A DNA stretch of 57,543 nt, from assembly GCF_001696715.1 (NCBI RefSeq), contig NZ_MBFM01000001.1:533809-591351 (forward strand). Direction: 5' to 3'. This stretch comes from Thauera phenolivorans (GTDB lineage: Bacteria > Pseudomonadota > Gammaproteobacteria > Burkholderiales > Rhodocyclaceae). Numbering within the stretch: the first letter of the stretch is position 1; each line of letters starts with the position of its first letter. Made by a program: the position numbers and the translations under genes. This document shows positions 37,074 through 44,404 of the stretch, piece after piece. The notes below the pieces were generated by a model. It searched no databases and was not told where the DNA came from. It was given only the letters and a program-made list of their open reading frames with translations.

Positions 37074-38263
37074 AGACGTTACTGCTCGCGCTGATGAGCC
37101 TCTGGGCGCTCGAGGTCCACGCAACGCAGTCCGACATGCTCGACCTGTCCGGCTTCGCCACCCTCGGCGTGGCGGTCACCGATCGCAACGACACCCGTTT
37201 CAGCCGCGTCGGCTTCGATCACCCCGGCGATCAGAATCCCGACTTCGGTCCCGACTCGGTGCTCGGCATCCAGGCAAACTGGCGCTTCTCGCCGCAGGCG
37301 GCCGCGGTGCTGCAGGTCCTGAGTCGCGAGAGCCCGCGCGGCAGCTACATGCCGCGCCCGACGCTCGCATTCTTCAGCTACCAGCTCGATCCGGCACTGA
37401 CCGTTCGGCTCGGACGGATGCGCGGGCCCTTCTTCATGTTTTCGGACACGATCGACATCAACTACGCGCAACCCTGGATTCGGTCGCCGATCGAGGTCTA
37501 CGGCCTCAACCCCTACGTCGATCTGGACGGCGTCGATCTGCTCTACCGGACTCGCATCCGGAACGTCGACATCGAAGTTCATCCCTACTTCGGCAGCAGC
37601 CGGATCGACGTCTTCGAGGACGGCGAAAGCCGCCTGAAAGGGATCATCGGCATGAACCTGGCCCTGTCGAGCGGCGATCTGTCGATTCACGCGGGCTACA
37701 GCAGCGCCGACCAGAAGCTGCAGTGGAGTGACCCGCTCCACGACTGGCTCCAGGGCGCGCTGAGACGCACGGAAGGCGGGGTGCCGTTTGCCGAGCAGAT
37801 GTCCGGCAGCGACGGCCGTGCCCGCTTCGCATCCGCCGGCTTCCAGTGGGATAACGGGCGCTGGCTCCTGATCGGCGAATATGCGCGGCGCAAGGTTTCG
37901 CAAAATGCCAACAGCGCCCACGGCTGGTACCTGACGGCCGGGCGTCGTTTCGGCACGGTCATCCCGTACCTGACGTACGCGCGCCAGATTCAGGATGAAG
38001 CGATCGTGGACATCCCCCCCGCGTCCGAACTCAGCGCGGCCGTCGAATACTTCAACGCTTCGCGCAATCTCGCCCAACGGAGCGTGACGGCCGGGGTTCG
38101 CTGGGATTTCGCGGACAACGCAGCACTCAAGGCCGAGCTCATGCGGGCAGAGACCGCCGACGGCGCCAGCGGCTCATTCTACTCTTTCGACACTTCCACT
38201 TCAGCCCTCGTCCGCGGGCGCACCGTGAACGTGCTGAGCGTATCGATCGATGTCACCTTCTGA
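37070..38263 (+). CDS. Outer-membrane beta-barrel (porin-like) protein
   Basis: A 397-residue secreted protein with signal peptide MKTLLLALMSLWALEVHA and cleavage near residue 18. The mature part has many alternating-hydrophobicity strands (ANWRFSPQAAAVLQVLSRES, LTVRLGRMRGPFFMFSD, LSIHAGYSSADQ, WLLIGEYARRKVS) and a C-terminal Phe (VSIDVTF), the outer-membrane insertion signal. It has no recognisable TonB plug. Translationally coupled to the EAL protein before it (ATGA) and overlapping the next gene by 14 bases, so it is part of one functional cassette. Confidence 0.85.
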   Translation: MKTLLLALMSLWALEVHATQSDMLDLSGFATLGVAVTDRNDTRFSRVGFDHPGDQNPDFGPDSVLGIQANWRFSPQAAAVLQVLSRESPRGSYMPRPTLAFFSYQLDPALTVRLGRMRGPFFMFSDTIDINYAQPWIRSPIEVYGLNPYVDLDGVDLLYRTRIRNVDIEVHPYFGSSRIDVFEDGESRLKGIIGMNLALSSGDLSIHAGYSSADQKLQWSDPLHDWLQGALRRTEGGVPFAEQMSGSDGRARFASAGFQWDNGRWLLIGEYARRKVSQNANSAHGWYLTAGRRFGTVIPYLTYARQIQDEAIVDIPPASELSAAVEYFNASRNLAQRSVTAGVRWDFADNAALKAELMRAETADGASGSFYSFDTSTSALVRGRTVNVLSVSIDVTF

Positions 38264-38693
38264 GCAAAATCCGGCGTCCTGGCTGCGACTGCTGGTGCTC
38301 GCCGCACTGATGGCGGGGGCACTGCCGGTGAACGCCCAGGTGGTGATGGTGACCGCCGCCGCAGGCCCGGTGGAGACCCTGAGCCGGAGCGAAGCCGAGC
38401 AGCTCTATCTCGGACGGCGGACGACCCTCGACAATGGTCGGGCGGTGAGTCTGCTCGATCTTCCCATCGGCGCCGTGCGCAATGCGTTCTACCAGCAACT
38501 CACCGGAAAGAACCCCATTCAGATTCGCGCCTACTGGTCGCGCCAGGTCTTCACCGGCCGCGCGCTGCCGCCGCGCGAGGCGCGCGGCATCGAGGAAGCG
38601 CGCGAGATCCTCGTGGCCGAACCGAACACCATCGGCTATCTGCCCGAAGCCGAGATCGACTCGCGCCTGCGCATCCTGCTTCGCCTCCCTTGA
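38250..38693 (+). CDS. Small periplasmic phosphate-binding-like (PBP) protein
   Basis: A 147-residue protein with signal peptide (LRLLVLAALMAGALPVNAQ, cleavage near residue 29). The mature part, VVMVTAAAGPVETLSRSEAEQLYLGRRTTLDNGRAVSLLDLP, resembles one lobe of PstS-like periplasmic binding proteins and ends with EPNTIGYLPEAEIDSRLRIL. At about 118 mature residues it is far too short to be a normal two-lobed transport protein, and no permease is nearby. It probably acts as a ligand or signal partner for the membrane c-di-GMP protein or the barrel. Confidence 0.78.
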   Translation: MSPSEQNPASWLRLLVLAALMAGALPVNAQVVMVTAAAGPVETLSRSEAEQLYLGRRTTLDNGRAVSLLDLPIGAVRNAFYQQLTGKNPIQIRAYWSRQVFTGRALPPREARGIEEAREILVAEPNTIGYLPEAEIDSRLRILLRLP

Positions 38694-38715
38694 ACCATGC
38701 AGGGCGCCGATCCTA

Positions 38716-38757
38716 TTGACCTCGGTCTGCCTCGGTGTTGTAATGCGAATCGTTCTT
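38716..38757 (+). promoter_or_regulatory. hemP promoter with overlapping Fur box
   Basis: TTGACC (38716-38721), a 17-base spacer, and TGTAAT (38739-38744) form a near-consensus promoter. The 19 bases 38739-38757 match 13 of 19 positions of the classical Fur box (core TAATGCGAATCGTT) and cover the -10. Iron-bound Fur would therefore block the promoter of hemP-bfd-tonB-exbB-exbD. Confidence 0.78.
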
Positions 38758-38767
38758 GTTCCTAGTG

Positions 38768-38974
38768 ATGATTTCCGTGACGACTCCGCCCCACCGCGCC
38801 GAGCCCGGCGGCAGCGCAGCGCATGCCACCGAAAGCGAGCCACGGCCCACACTCGGAACGGCGATCCCGAGCGCGATGCTGCTCGGCGGCAGGGATACGG
38901 TCGCCATCGAACATCGCGGAGTCATCTATGTCCTGCGCGCGACCCGCGCCGGGAAATTGATCCTGACCAAATGA
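38768..38974 (+). CDS. hemP: Hemin uptake protein HemP
   Basis: A 68-residue HemP family protein. The diagnostic C-terminal part is SAMLLGGRDTVAIEHRGVIYVLRATRAGKLILTK, ending at the stop. HemP is a short, iron-repressed protein that in other betaproteobacteria is needed for hemin utilisation, acting through an unresolved regulatory mechanism. The ATG at 38768 is one of several closely spaced in-frame starts (TTG 38756, GTG 38765, GTG 38777) and cannot be distinguished from the others by sequence. The Fur box ends just upstream. Confidence 0.85.
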   Translation: MISVTTPPHRAEPGGSAAHATESEPRPTLGTAIPSAMLLGGRDTVAIEHRGVIYVLRATRAGKLILTK

Positions 38975-39023
38975 CGGCGGCCCTCGAGGCCGCAGAATAC
39001 GAATCCAGTTTCGAGGGCGAAAC

Positions 39024-39260
39024 ATGTACGTTTGCGTCTGCAACGCGATAACCGAACGCCACATCGGCCAAGCCGTCGACGAAGGCATGTGCAGTCTGCG
39101 CGAGCTGCGCGAGCAGCTCGGGGTCGGTGCCGAATGCGGCCGTTGCGCCCGCCATGCGCGGGAGTGCATGCACGCCGCCCTCGGGGGCGGCAGCTCGCTT
39201 GCCCCTGCCGCGGCGGCGGTCGGCCTGTGCGCGGCTGTGCCGGCGATGGAGGCCGCGTGA
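39024..39260 (+). CDS. bfd: Bacterioferritin-associated ferredoxin Bfd
   Basis: A 78-residue [2Fe-2S] protein that reduces bacterioferritin iron and releases it into the cytoplasm. The four ligands are Cys4, Cys6, Cys38 and Cys41 (MYVCVCN and ECGRCARH), with the family pattern ITERHIGQAVDEGMCSLRELREQLG between them. An Ala/Gly-rich tail follows. Position after hemP and before tonB suggests induction under iron starvation, when stored iron is mobilised. Confidence 0.92.
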   Translation: MYVCVCNAITERHIGQAVDEGMCSLRELREQLGVGAECGRCARHARECMHAALGGGSSLAPAAAAVGLCAAVPAMEAA

Positions 39261-39450
39261 TCGAGTCGCCCTGGTCCGCCCCCGGGATCGTCCGCACCGC
39301 CTCGCCTGCGGGGCGTGGCCTGCGGCCGCGCGCGGGCGCCACGAGATGAGACCCGCGTTGCAGCACGTTCGGTTCATTCCATCCGGCAGCGTAAGCCTGC
39401 CTGGCTCGGCAGTGCTTCGACCGGCGCCGCGCGCCGACGCCAGCAGTCCG

Positions 39451-40221
39451 ATGCGCCTCACCCCGGCGCGTGCGGGCCTCGGCCTGCTGGTCCTGGCCGC
39501 CCATCTGGGCGGCTTCGCAGCGCTCGCCCAACTCGCGCGACAGACGGAGAGGCCGCCCCAGGTGGTGCCGATCCAGGTCGCATTGGTACAGGCACCGGAG
39601 CCGCAGCTCGCGGCAGGCGCGCCGGAAACCCCCGCCCCCCTGCCGGCGGCGCAGCCGCCCGAACCGCCGAAGCCTGCGCCGCCGAAGCCCGCGCCGCCGA
39701 AGCCTGCGCCGCCGAAGCCCGCCCCGCCGAAGCCCGCGCCGCCGAAGCCCGCGCCGCCGAAGCCCGCGCCGCCCAAACCGGCGCCCGCCGATCCCGCGCC
39801 GCCCGCTCCAGCCGTCCAGCCCGCGCCGGCGAGTCCCGTGGGCGAGGCGCCAGTCGCACCCGCGTCGAGCACCGGTGCGCCCCCGCCCCCCACCCCGGAC
39901 CGGGTGGGCGCCTCCGCCGCGGCCGGGCCCACGGTCACCGCCGCCCGCTTCGATGCAGCCTACCTCAGGAACCCCGCGCCGGCTTATCCTCCGCTGTCCC
40001 GCCGCCTGCGCGAGGAAGGCAAGGTCCTGCTCAAGGTGCGGGTGTCCGCCGACGGCAGCGCACGCACGGTCGAGGTGGACCAGAGCTCCGGCAGCGAGCG
40101 CCTGGACCGTGCCGCACGCGAGGCGGTCGCACGCTGGCGCTTCGTCCCCGCCCGCCGCGGCGAGCAGCCGGTCGAGGCCACCGTGCTCGTGCCGATCATC
40201 TTCAAACTCCAGGGAAACTGA
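39451..40221 (+). CDS. tonB: Energy transducer TonB
   Basis: Links the ExbBD motor to outer-membrane receptors. The 256 residues have a membrane anchor at about 9-27 containing His18 (TonB anchors carry a conserved His), a rigid Pro-rich rod with eight PKPAP units, and a C-terminal domain (FDAAYLRNPAPAYPPLSRRLREEGKVLLKVRVSADGSARTVEVDQSSGSERLDRAAREAVARWRFVPA). An in-frame ATG at 39346 would add 35 residues before the anchor; the ATG at 39451 fits the family better. Confidence 0.92.
   Translation: MRLTPARAGLGLLVLAAHLGGFAALAQLARQTERPPQVVPIQVALVQAPEPQLAAGAPETPAPLPAAQPPEPPKPAPPKPAPPKPAPPKPAPPKPAPPKPAPPKPAPPKPAPADPAPPAPAVQPAPASPVGEAPVAPASSTGAPPPPTPDRVGASAAAGPTVTAARFDAAYLRNPAPAYPPLSRRLREEGKVLLKVRVSADGSARTVEVDQSSGSERLDRAAREAVARWRFVPARRGEQPVEATVLVPIIFKLQGN
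39667..39786 (+). repeat. 15-bp tandem repeat encoding PKPAP in tonB
   Basis: Eight consecutive 15-base units encode Pro-Lys-Pro-Ala-Pro. Seven are near-identical (CCGAAGCCYGCSCCG) and the eighth is diverged at DNA level (AAACCG). Unit length is a multiple of three, so gain or loss would change only rod length. Confidence 0.95.
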
Positions 40222-40223
40222 AC

Positions 40224-40985
40224 ATGAATTCCATCCAGGCCTTCGGCCTCGCCCACCTGTGGGCCCAATCGGATTTCGTCATCCGCGCGGTCGCCGCGCT
40301 CCTGCTGCTGATGTCGGTCACCAGCTGGTACCTGATCCTGCTGCGCGGGTTGCGCCAGCTGAAGGCGCGCCGCTTCGATCTGGCGGTGGAGGCGTTCTGG
40401 GCCGCGCCCAGCCTCGACCACGGCCTGCGCCGCCTGCATGAGCAGGCGCCCGATTCGCCCTTCGAGGCGCTTGCACGCCAGGGCGCGGCCGCCGCCGAAC
40501 ATGTGCGCCGCCACGAACACCAGGAAACCCTCGGTGGCCGGCTCGACGCTGACGAGGTGCTGACCCGCGCGCTGCGCAAGTCGATCGCCCTGTCGACCGC
40601 CCAGCTCGAGGCGGGCATGACGATGCTCGCCTCGATCGGCTCTACCGCCCCCTTCGTCGGCCTGTTCGGCACGGTGTGGGGCATCTATCACGCCCTGGTG
40701 AACATCAGCGCCTCCGGCATGGCGACCCTCGACAAGGTGGCAGGCCCGGTGGGAGAGGCGCTGATCATGACCGCCTTCGGCCTATTCGTCGCCATCCCGG
40801 CGGTGCTCGCCTACAACGCGGTCACCCGCGCCAACCGGGTCGAACTCTCCGAACTCGACGCCTTCGCCCACGACCTGCACGCCTGGTTCTCGACCGGCGC
40901 CCGCATCGTACCGGCGCCCGCCGTCCAGCCTGCGAACCAGGCACCGTCCGCCAAGCCCGGCCTCGCCGGCAGGGGAGCGGCGTAA
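40224..40985 (+). CDS. exbB: Biopolymer transport protein ExbB
   Basis: Inner-membrane stator of the TonB motor (MotA/TolQ/ExbB family). The 253-residue protein has three helices: about 19-41, then the conserved pair around STAPFVGLFGTVWGIYHALVNI and GPVGEALIMTAFGLFVAIPAVLAYNAV, with the conserved Thr and Gly residues of the pore. A cytoplasmic loop of ~90 residues separates helix 1 from helix 2. It starts two bases after tonB, and its stop shares an A with the exbD ATG. Confidence 0.95.
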   Translation: MNSIQAFGLAHLWAQSDFVIRAVAALLLLMSVTSWYLILLRGLRQLKARRFDLAVEAFWAAPSLDHGLRRLHEQAPDSPFEALARQGAAAAEHVRRHEHQETLGGRLDADEVLTRALRKSIALSTAQLEAGMTMLASIGSTAPFVGLFGTVWGIYHALVNISASGMATLDKVAGPVGEALIMTAFGLFVAIPAVLAYNAVTRANRVELSELDAFAHDLHAWFSTGARIVPAPAVQPANQAPSAKPGLAGRGAA

Positions 40986-41416
40986 TGGCATTCGGCGGCT
41001 TCAGCCAGGGCGACAACCGCCCGCCGCAGAGCGACATCAACATGGTGCCGCTGATCGACGTAATGCTCGTGCTGCTGATCGTGTTCATGATCACCGCGCC
41101 GCTGCTGACCCATTCGGTGAAAATCGACCTTCCGCAAGCAAGCAGCGAGCCGACCACGGAGAAGCCCGAGACGGTCACCCTCGCGCTCGATGGCAGCGGA
41201 CGACTGTTCTGGAACGACCAGCCGCTCGAGGACGCGGCCCTGCCCGAGCGGCTGGCGCGCGCCGCCGAGGCCACGCCGCAGCCGGAACTCCATCTGCGCG
41301 CCGACCGCGACACCCGTTACCAGAAGCTGGCCGAGGTGATGGCGCTCGCGCGCGAGGCCGGGATCGAGAAGATGGGCTTCATCACCGTGCCCCAGGCTTC
41401 GCCCGCCGCGCGGTAA
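40985..41416 (+). CDS. exbD: Biopolymer transport protein ExbD
   Basis: Second subunit of the TonB motor. The 143-residue protein has the signature INMVPLIDVMLVLLIVFMITAP, with the proton-carrying Asp25 in the single membrane helix, followed by a periplasmic domain. The overlap with exbB (TAATG) indicates coupled translation. The operon ends here; the convergent Fur-family gene lies 28 bases further on. Confidence 0.95.
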   Translation: MAFGGFSQGDNRPPQSDINMVPLIDVMLVLLIVFMITAPLLTHSVKIDLPQASSEPTTEKPETVTLALDGSGRLFWNDQPLEDAALPERLARAAEATPQPELHLRADRDTRYQKLAEVMALAREAGIEKMGFITVPQASPAAR

Positions 41417-41444
41417 GCCGAGCACACCGCAGCGCGCCGGGACG

Positions 41445-41840
41445 TCAGCGCCGGCGCACGCGGACGATCACCTCGACACCGGCGAGCTCGAAGCCGGGCG
41501 GCAGCTGGGCGGGGTCGATCGCCGGCCACGGCCCGGCGGGCAGATCGCGCACCTCGCCGCTGTCGATGTCGATCAGATGATGGTGAGGATGCAGGCCGGA
41601 GTCGTACACGACTCGGTCGCGGTCCACCGCGAGTTCGCGCAGCAGCCCCTTCGCGCAGAACAGGGCGAGAGTGTTATAGACGGTGGCGCGGGAAATCTCG
41701 GGCGCGCGCACGCGCGCCGCGTTCAGCACCTGCTCGGCCGTCATGTGTACCGGCCGGGCAAGGAGTGCGCGCGCGATCTCGCGGCGCTGCCGGGTGGGTG
41801 AAATGCCCGCGCCGCGCAGGCGTTCCGTCAGCGGGTTCAT
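41445..41840 (-). CDS. Fur-family regulator without structural-zinc cysteines (Irr/PerR-like)
   Basis: A 131-residue Fur-superfamily repressor: a winged helix with ISPTRQRREIARALLARPVHMTAEQVLNAAR and ISRATVYNTLALFCAKGLL, followed by the metal-binding dimerisation region SGLHPHHHLIDIDSGEVRDLP. The CxxC pairs that hold structural zinc in Fur, Zur and PerR are absent (the only Cys is in the DNA-binding half), as in Irr-type members. It follows the di-haem peroxidase gene by 71 bases on the same strand, which suggests peroxide- or haem-linked control rather than classic Fur. ATG at 41840. Confidence 0.85.
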   Translation of the reverse strand: MNPLTERLRGAGISPTRQRREIARALLARPVHMTAEQVLNAARVRAPEISRATVYNTLALFCAKGLLRELAVDRDRVVYDSGLHPHHHLIDIDSGEVRDLPAGPWPAIDPAQLPPGFELAGVEVIVRVRRR

Positions 41841-41911
41841 GGAGTCAGGCGCGCGTGGCGTGGGCGAGCATGGCGCCGGGCGCGAATGCGCCCGGCCAGG
41901 ACGACAGCCCA

Positions 41912-42907
41912 TCAGTCGAAGGGCTTCGGACGCGGCGTCGCATCCGCCGACGGCGGCAGGATGGGCAGCCGGAAGAGCGGCTGATCACCGGTCAGCGTCT
42001 TCAGGAAGGCGACGATCCTTGCGTTCTCGTCGTCGGTGAACTTCCTGCCGAGCTGCAGGCGGCCCATGATGTCGACCGCCTCGGTGAGGGTGTTCGCCGC
42101 GCCGTCGTGGAAGTAGGGATAGGTCAGTTCCACGTTGCGCAGGGTCGGCACCTTGAAGTTGAAGCGATCGGCGTCGTTGCCGGTGACCGCGGCACGGCCC
42201 TCCACGCCCTCGTTGCCCTTGTAGGGCTCGACGACGCCCATCTTCTGGAAGGAGTTGCCGCCGGCGGCCTCGCCGTTGTGGCAGGCGACGCAGCCGCTGT
42301 CACGGAACAGCTCGTAGCCGGCGAGCTCGGTCGGGCTCAGCGCGTCGCCCTTGCCGAGCAACCACTGGTCGAAGCGCGAGTTCGGCGTCACCAGGGTCTT
42401 CTCGAACTCGGCGATCGCCTCCGTGACCTGATCGATGTCGATCTTGTCCTTGTCGAATACCTGACGGAATTCGCGCACGTAGGCTGGAATCGACTCGATC
42501 ACCCCCACCGCCAGGGTGTGGGTGAAGCCCATCTCGGCCGGGTTCGCGATCGGGCCGCCGGCCTGCTCCTTGAGGTCGGCCGCGCGACCGTCCCAGAACT
42601 GGGCGACGTTGAGGCTCGAGTTGAGCACGGTCGGCGAGTTGATCGAGCCTTGCTGCCATCTGTCACCGATCGAGGTCGGAAGGTTGTCGCTGCCGCCCAT
42701 CGACAGATTGTGGCAGGAGTTGCAGGAGATGAAACCGGAGTTCGACAGGCGCGGGTCGAAGTAGAGCTTCTTGCCCAGCTCGGCCTTGCCGATGTTGATG
42801 TTCTGCGGCGGACGGATCGGGGTGATCGGCTCGTCACGCACGCCAGCCGCCCAGGCCGACCCGGCGACCGCGAGTCCGACCGCAATACCCAGCAGCTTCA
42901 TCTTCAT
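41912..42907 (-). CDS. Di-haem cytochrome c peroxidase
   Basis: Periplasmic enzyme reducing hydrogen peroxide with electrons from cytochrome c. The 331-residue precursor has a signal peptide cleaved near AWA-AG (residue 21), haem site 1 at C62-NS-C65-H66, and haem site 2 at C206-VA-C209-H210. The [20 protein letters not shown] and [16 protein letters not shown] motifs are typical of the bacterial CCP/MauG branch. The ATG at 42907 has AAGGAGA upstream; longer in-frame starts lack a signal peptide. Promoter elements consistent with FNR control lie upstream. Confidence 0.94.
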   Translation of the reverse strand: MKMKLLGIAVGLAVAGSAWAAGVRDEPITPIRPPQNINIGKAELGKKLYFDPRLSNSGFISCNSCHNLSMGGSDNLPTSIGDRWQQGSINSPTVLNSSLNVAQFWDGRAADLKEQAGGPIANPAEMGFTHTLAVGVIESIPAYVREFRQVFDKDKIDIDQVTEAIAEFEKTLVTPNSRFDQWLLGKGDALSPTELAGYELFRDSGCVACHNGEAAGGNSFQKMGVVEPYKGNEGVEGRAAVTGNDADRFNFKVPTLRNVELTYPYFHDGAANTLTEAVDIMGRLQLGRKFTDDENARIVAFLKTLTGDQPLFRLPILPPSADATPRPKPFD

Positions 42908-42976
42908 GGTGGCGTTCTCCTTGCTCGAAATGCGCCCGGAATGGGCAGATTGGACCGTGTCTAAATGTTTCACGAA

Positions 42977-43019
42977 AGGATAGCCCGCCCGCGACGGCGC
43001 GTTTCTTGATCCAGATCAT
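42977..43019 (-). promoter_or_regulatory. FNR-type box and -10 for the cytochrome c peroxidase gene
   Basis: TTGAT-CCAG-ATCAT at 43006-43019 matches 9 of 10 consensus positions of the FNR/ANR box. On the minus strand, TATCCT at 42982-42977 is a possible -10, giving a start near 42971 and placing the box centre at about -41.5, the class II activation position. CCP genes are oxygen-limitation-induced in several bacteria. Confidence 0.65.
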
Positions 43020-43153
43020 CAAATGCGCCTTTCGGGCCCGACCCGCGGAGCTCGCGCCGACGCTGCAAATCGATACACAGGCCGCCGGAGCGAACATTTA
43101 CAGTGCATCCATTGTCTGTCCTCCCGCCAATCCCCTCACCACGACCCGACAAC

Positions 43154-44404
43154 ATGAAGCCAGCATCGCCTCCCCGCCCCGCCCCAAGATGGAAACGCCC
43201 CCTCCTCGGCCTCGCTGCCCTGTGCGTGCTCGCCGCCCTCGTCTGGACCGGCTGGCGCGCCATGCAGCAGCGCGAGGACGGCCTCGCCGCCTACCAGCTC
43301 GCCACCGTCGCCCGCGGCGACATCGAGGACGTCGTCACCGCGACCGGCACCCTGCAGCCACGCAACTACGTCGATGTCGGCGCCCAAGTGTCCGGTCAGC
43401 TCGAGAGAATCCATGTCGAGGTCGGCAGCGAGGTCGAGCAGGGCCAGCTGCTGGCCGAGATCGATCCCACCGTCTATCGCGCCCGGGTGGACGCATCGCG
43501 CGCGCAGCTGCGCAACCTGCGCGCCCAGCTCAAGGACCGCGAGGCCCAGCTCGCCCTCGCCCGCATCCAGTTCCGCCGCCAGACCGCGCTGATGGCCGAG
43601 GACGCCACCACCAGGGAAAGCGTGCAGAGCGCCGAAGCGACGCAGAAGTCGGCCGCGGCCCAGCTCGAGGCGCTGCGCGCCCAGATCGAGCAGATCGAAT
43701 CCACCCTGCGTGCCGACGAGGCCAACCTCGAGTACGCCGACATCCTGTCGCCGATGAGCGGCACGGTGGTGTCGATCACCGCCCGCCAGGGCCAGACGCT
43801 CAACACCAACCAGCAGGCACCGGTGATCCTGCGCGTGGCCGATCTCAGCACGATGACGGTGCAGACCGAGGTCTCGGAAGCCGACGTCGGCCGCCTGCGG
43901 CTCGGCATGGAAGCCTACTTCACCACCCTCGGTGGGGGCAGCGAGCGCTGGCGCGGCAAGCTCGAGAAGATCGAGCCCACGCCGACGGTGACCAACAACG
44001 TCGTGCTCTACAACGCGCTGTTCGACGTCCCCAACCCGGACGGCCGACTGATGACGCAGATGACCGCCCAGGTCTTCTTCGTCGTCGCCCAGGCCGAGAA
44101 CGCGCTGGTGGTGCCGATGGCGGCGCTCGCGCAGGGCGCGCCGCGCGCCCGCGGCGCGCAGGCCGCGGCACGGGCGGTGTCGGCGACGCCCGCCGACGAG
44201 TCCCGTCCCGCCGTCCGCCGCGGCACGGTCAGGGTGGTCGGCGCCAGGGGCGCGCTCGAGGAGCGCGCGGTCGAGATCGGCGTCGCCAACCGGGTGCAGG
44301 CGGAAATCCGCTCGGGGCTTGCCGAAGGCGATCAGGTCGTCGCCGGCCTGGCGCGCGCCGCCAACGGCGCCGGTGGCGCGGCTGGCAGGACGCCCCGCCT
44401 GTGA
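43154..44404 (+). CDS. macA: Periplasmic adaptor protein MacA
   Basis: Membrane-fusion subunit of a MacAB-type tripartite exporter. The 416-residue protein has an N-terminal membrane anchor (about 18-33), a barrel-sandwich lipoyl half ([34 protein letters not shown]), a long helical hairpin (about 115-200), the second lipoyl half ([28 protein letters not shown]), and beta-barrel and membrane-proximal domains. An in-frame GTG at 43103 is possible; the ATG at 43154 gives a better N-terminus. The stop overlaps the macB GTG. Confidence 0.92.
   Translation: MKPASPPRPAPRWKRPLLGLAALCVLAALVWTGWRAMQQREDGLAAYQLATVARGDIEDVVTATGTLQPRNYVDVGAQVSGQLERIHVEVGSEVEQGQLLAEIDPTVYRARVDASRAQLRNLRAQLKDREAQLALARIQFRRQTALMAEDATTRESVQSAEATQKSAAAQLEALRAQIEQIESTLRADEANLEYADILSPMSGTVVSITARQGQTLNTNQQAPVILRVADLSTMTVQTEVSEADVGRLRLGMEAYFTTLGGGSERWRGKLEKIEPTPTVTNNVVLYNALFDVPNPDGRLMTQMTAQVFFVVAQAENALVVPMAALAQGAPRARGAQAAARAVSATPADESRPAVRRGTVRVVGARGALEERAVEIGVANRVQAEIRSGLAEGDQVVAGLARAANGAGGAAGRTPRL

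Noticed and set aside
39667-39786. CRISPR-like repeats
   Set aside because: The repeats are contiguous, without spacers, in frame and encode the TonB Pro-rich rod.
43103-43153. GTG start extending macA by 17 residues
   Set aside because: The added residues are Pro-rich and separate the signal anchor from the N-terminus; ATG 43154 is preferred though not proven.
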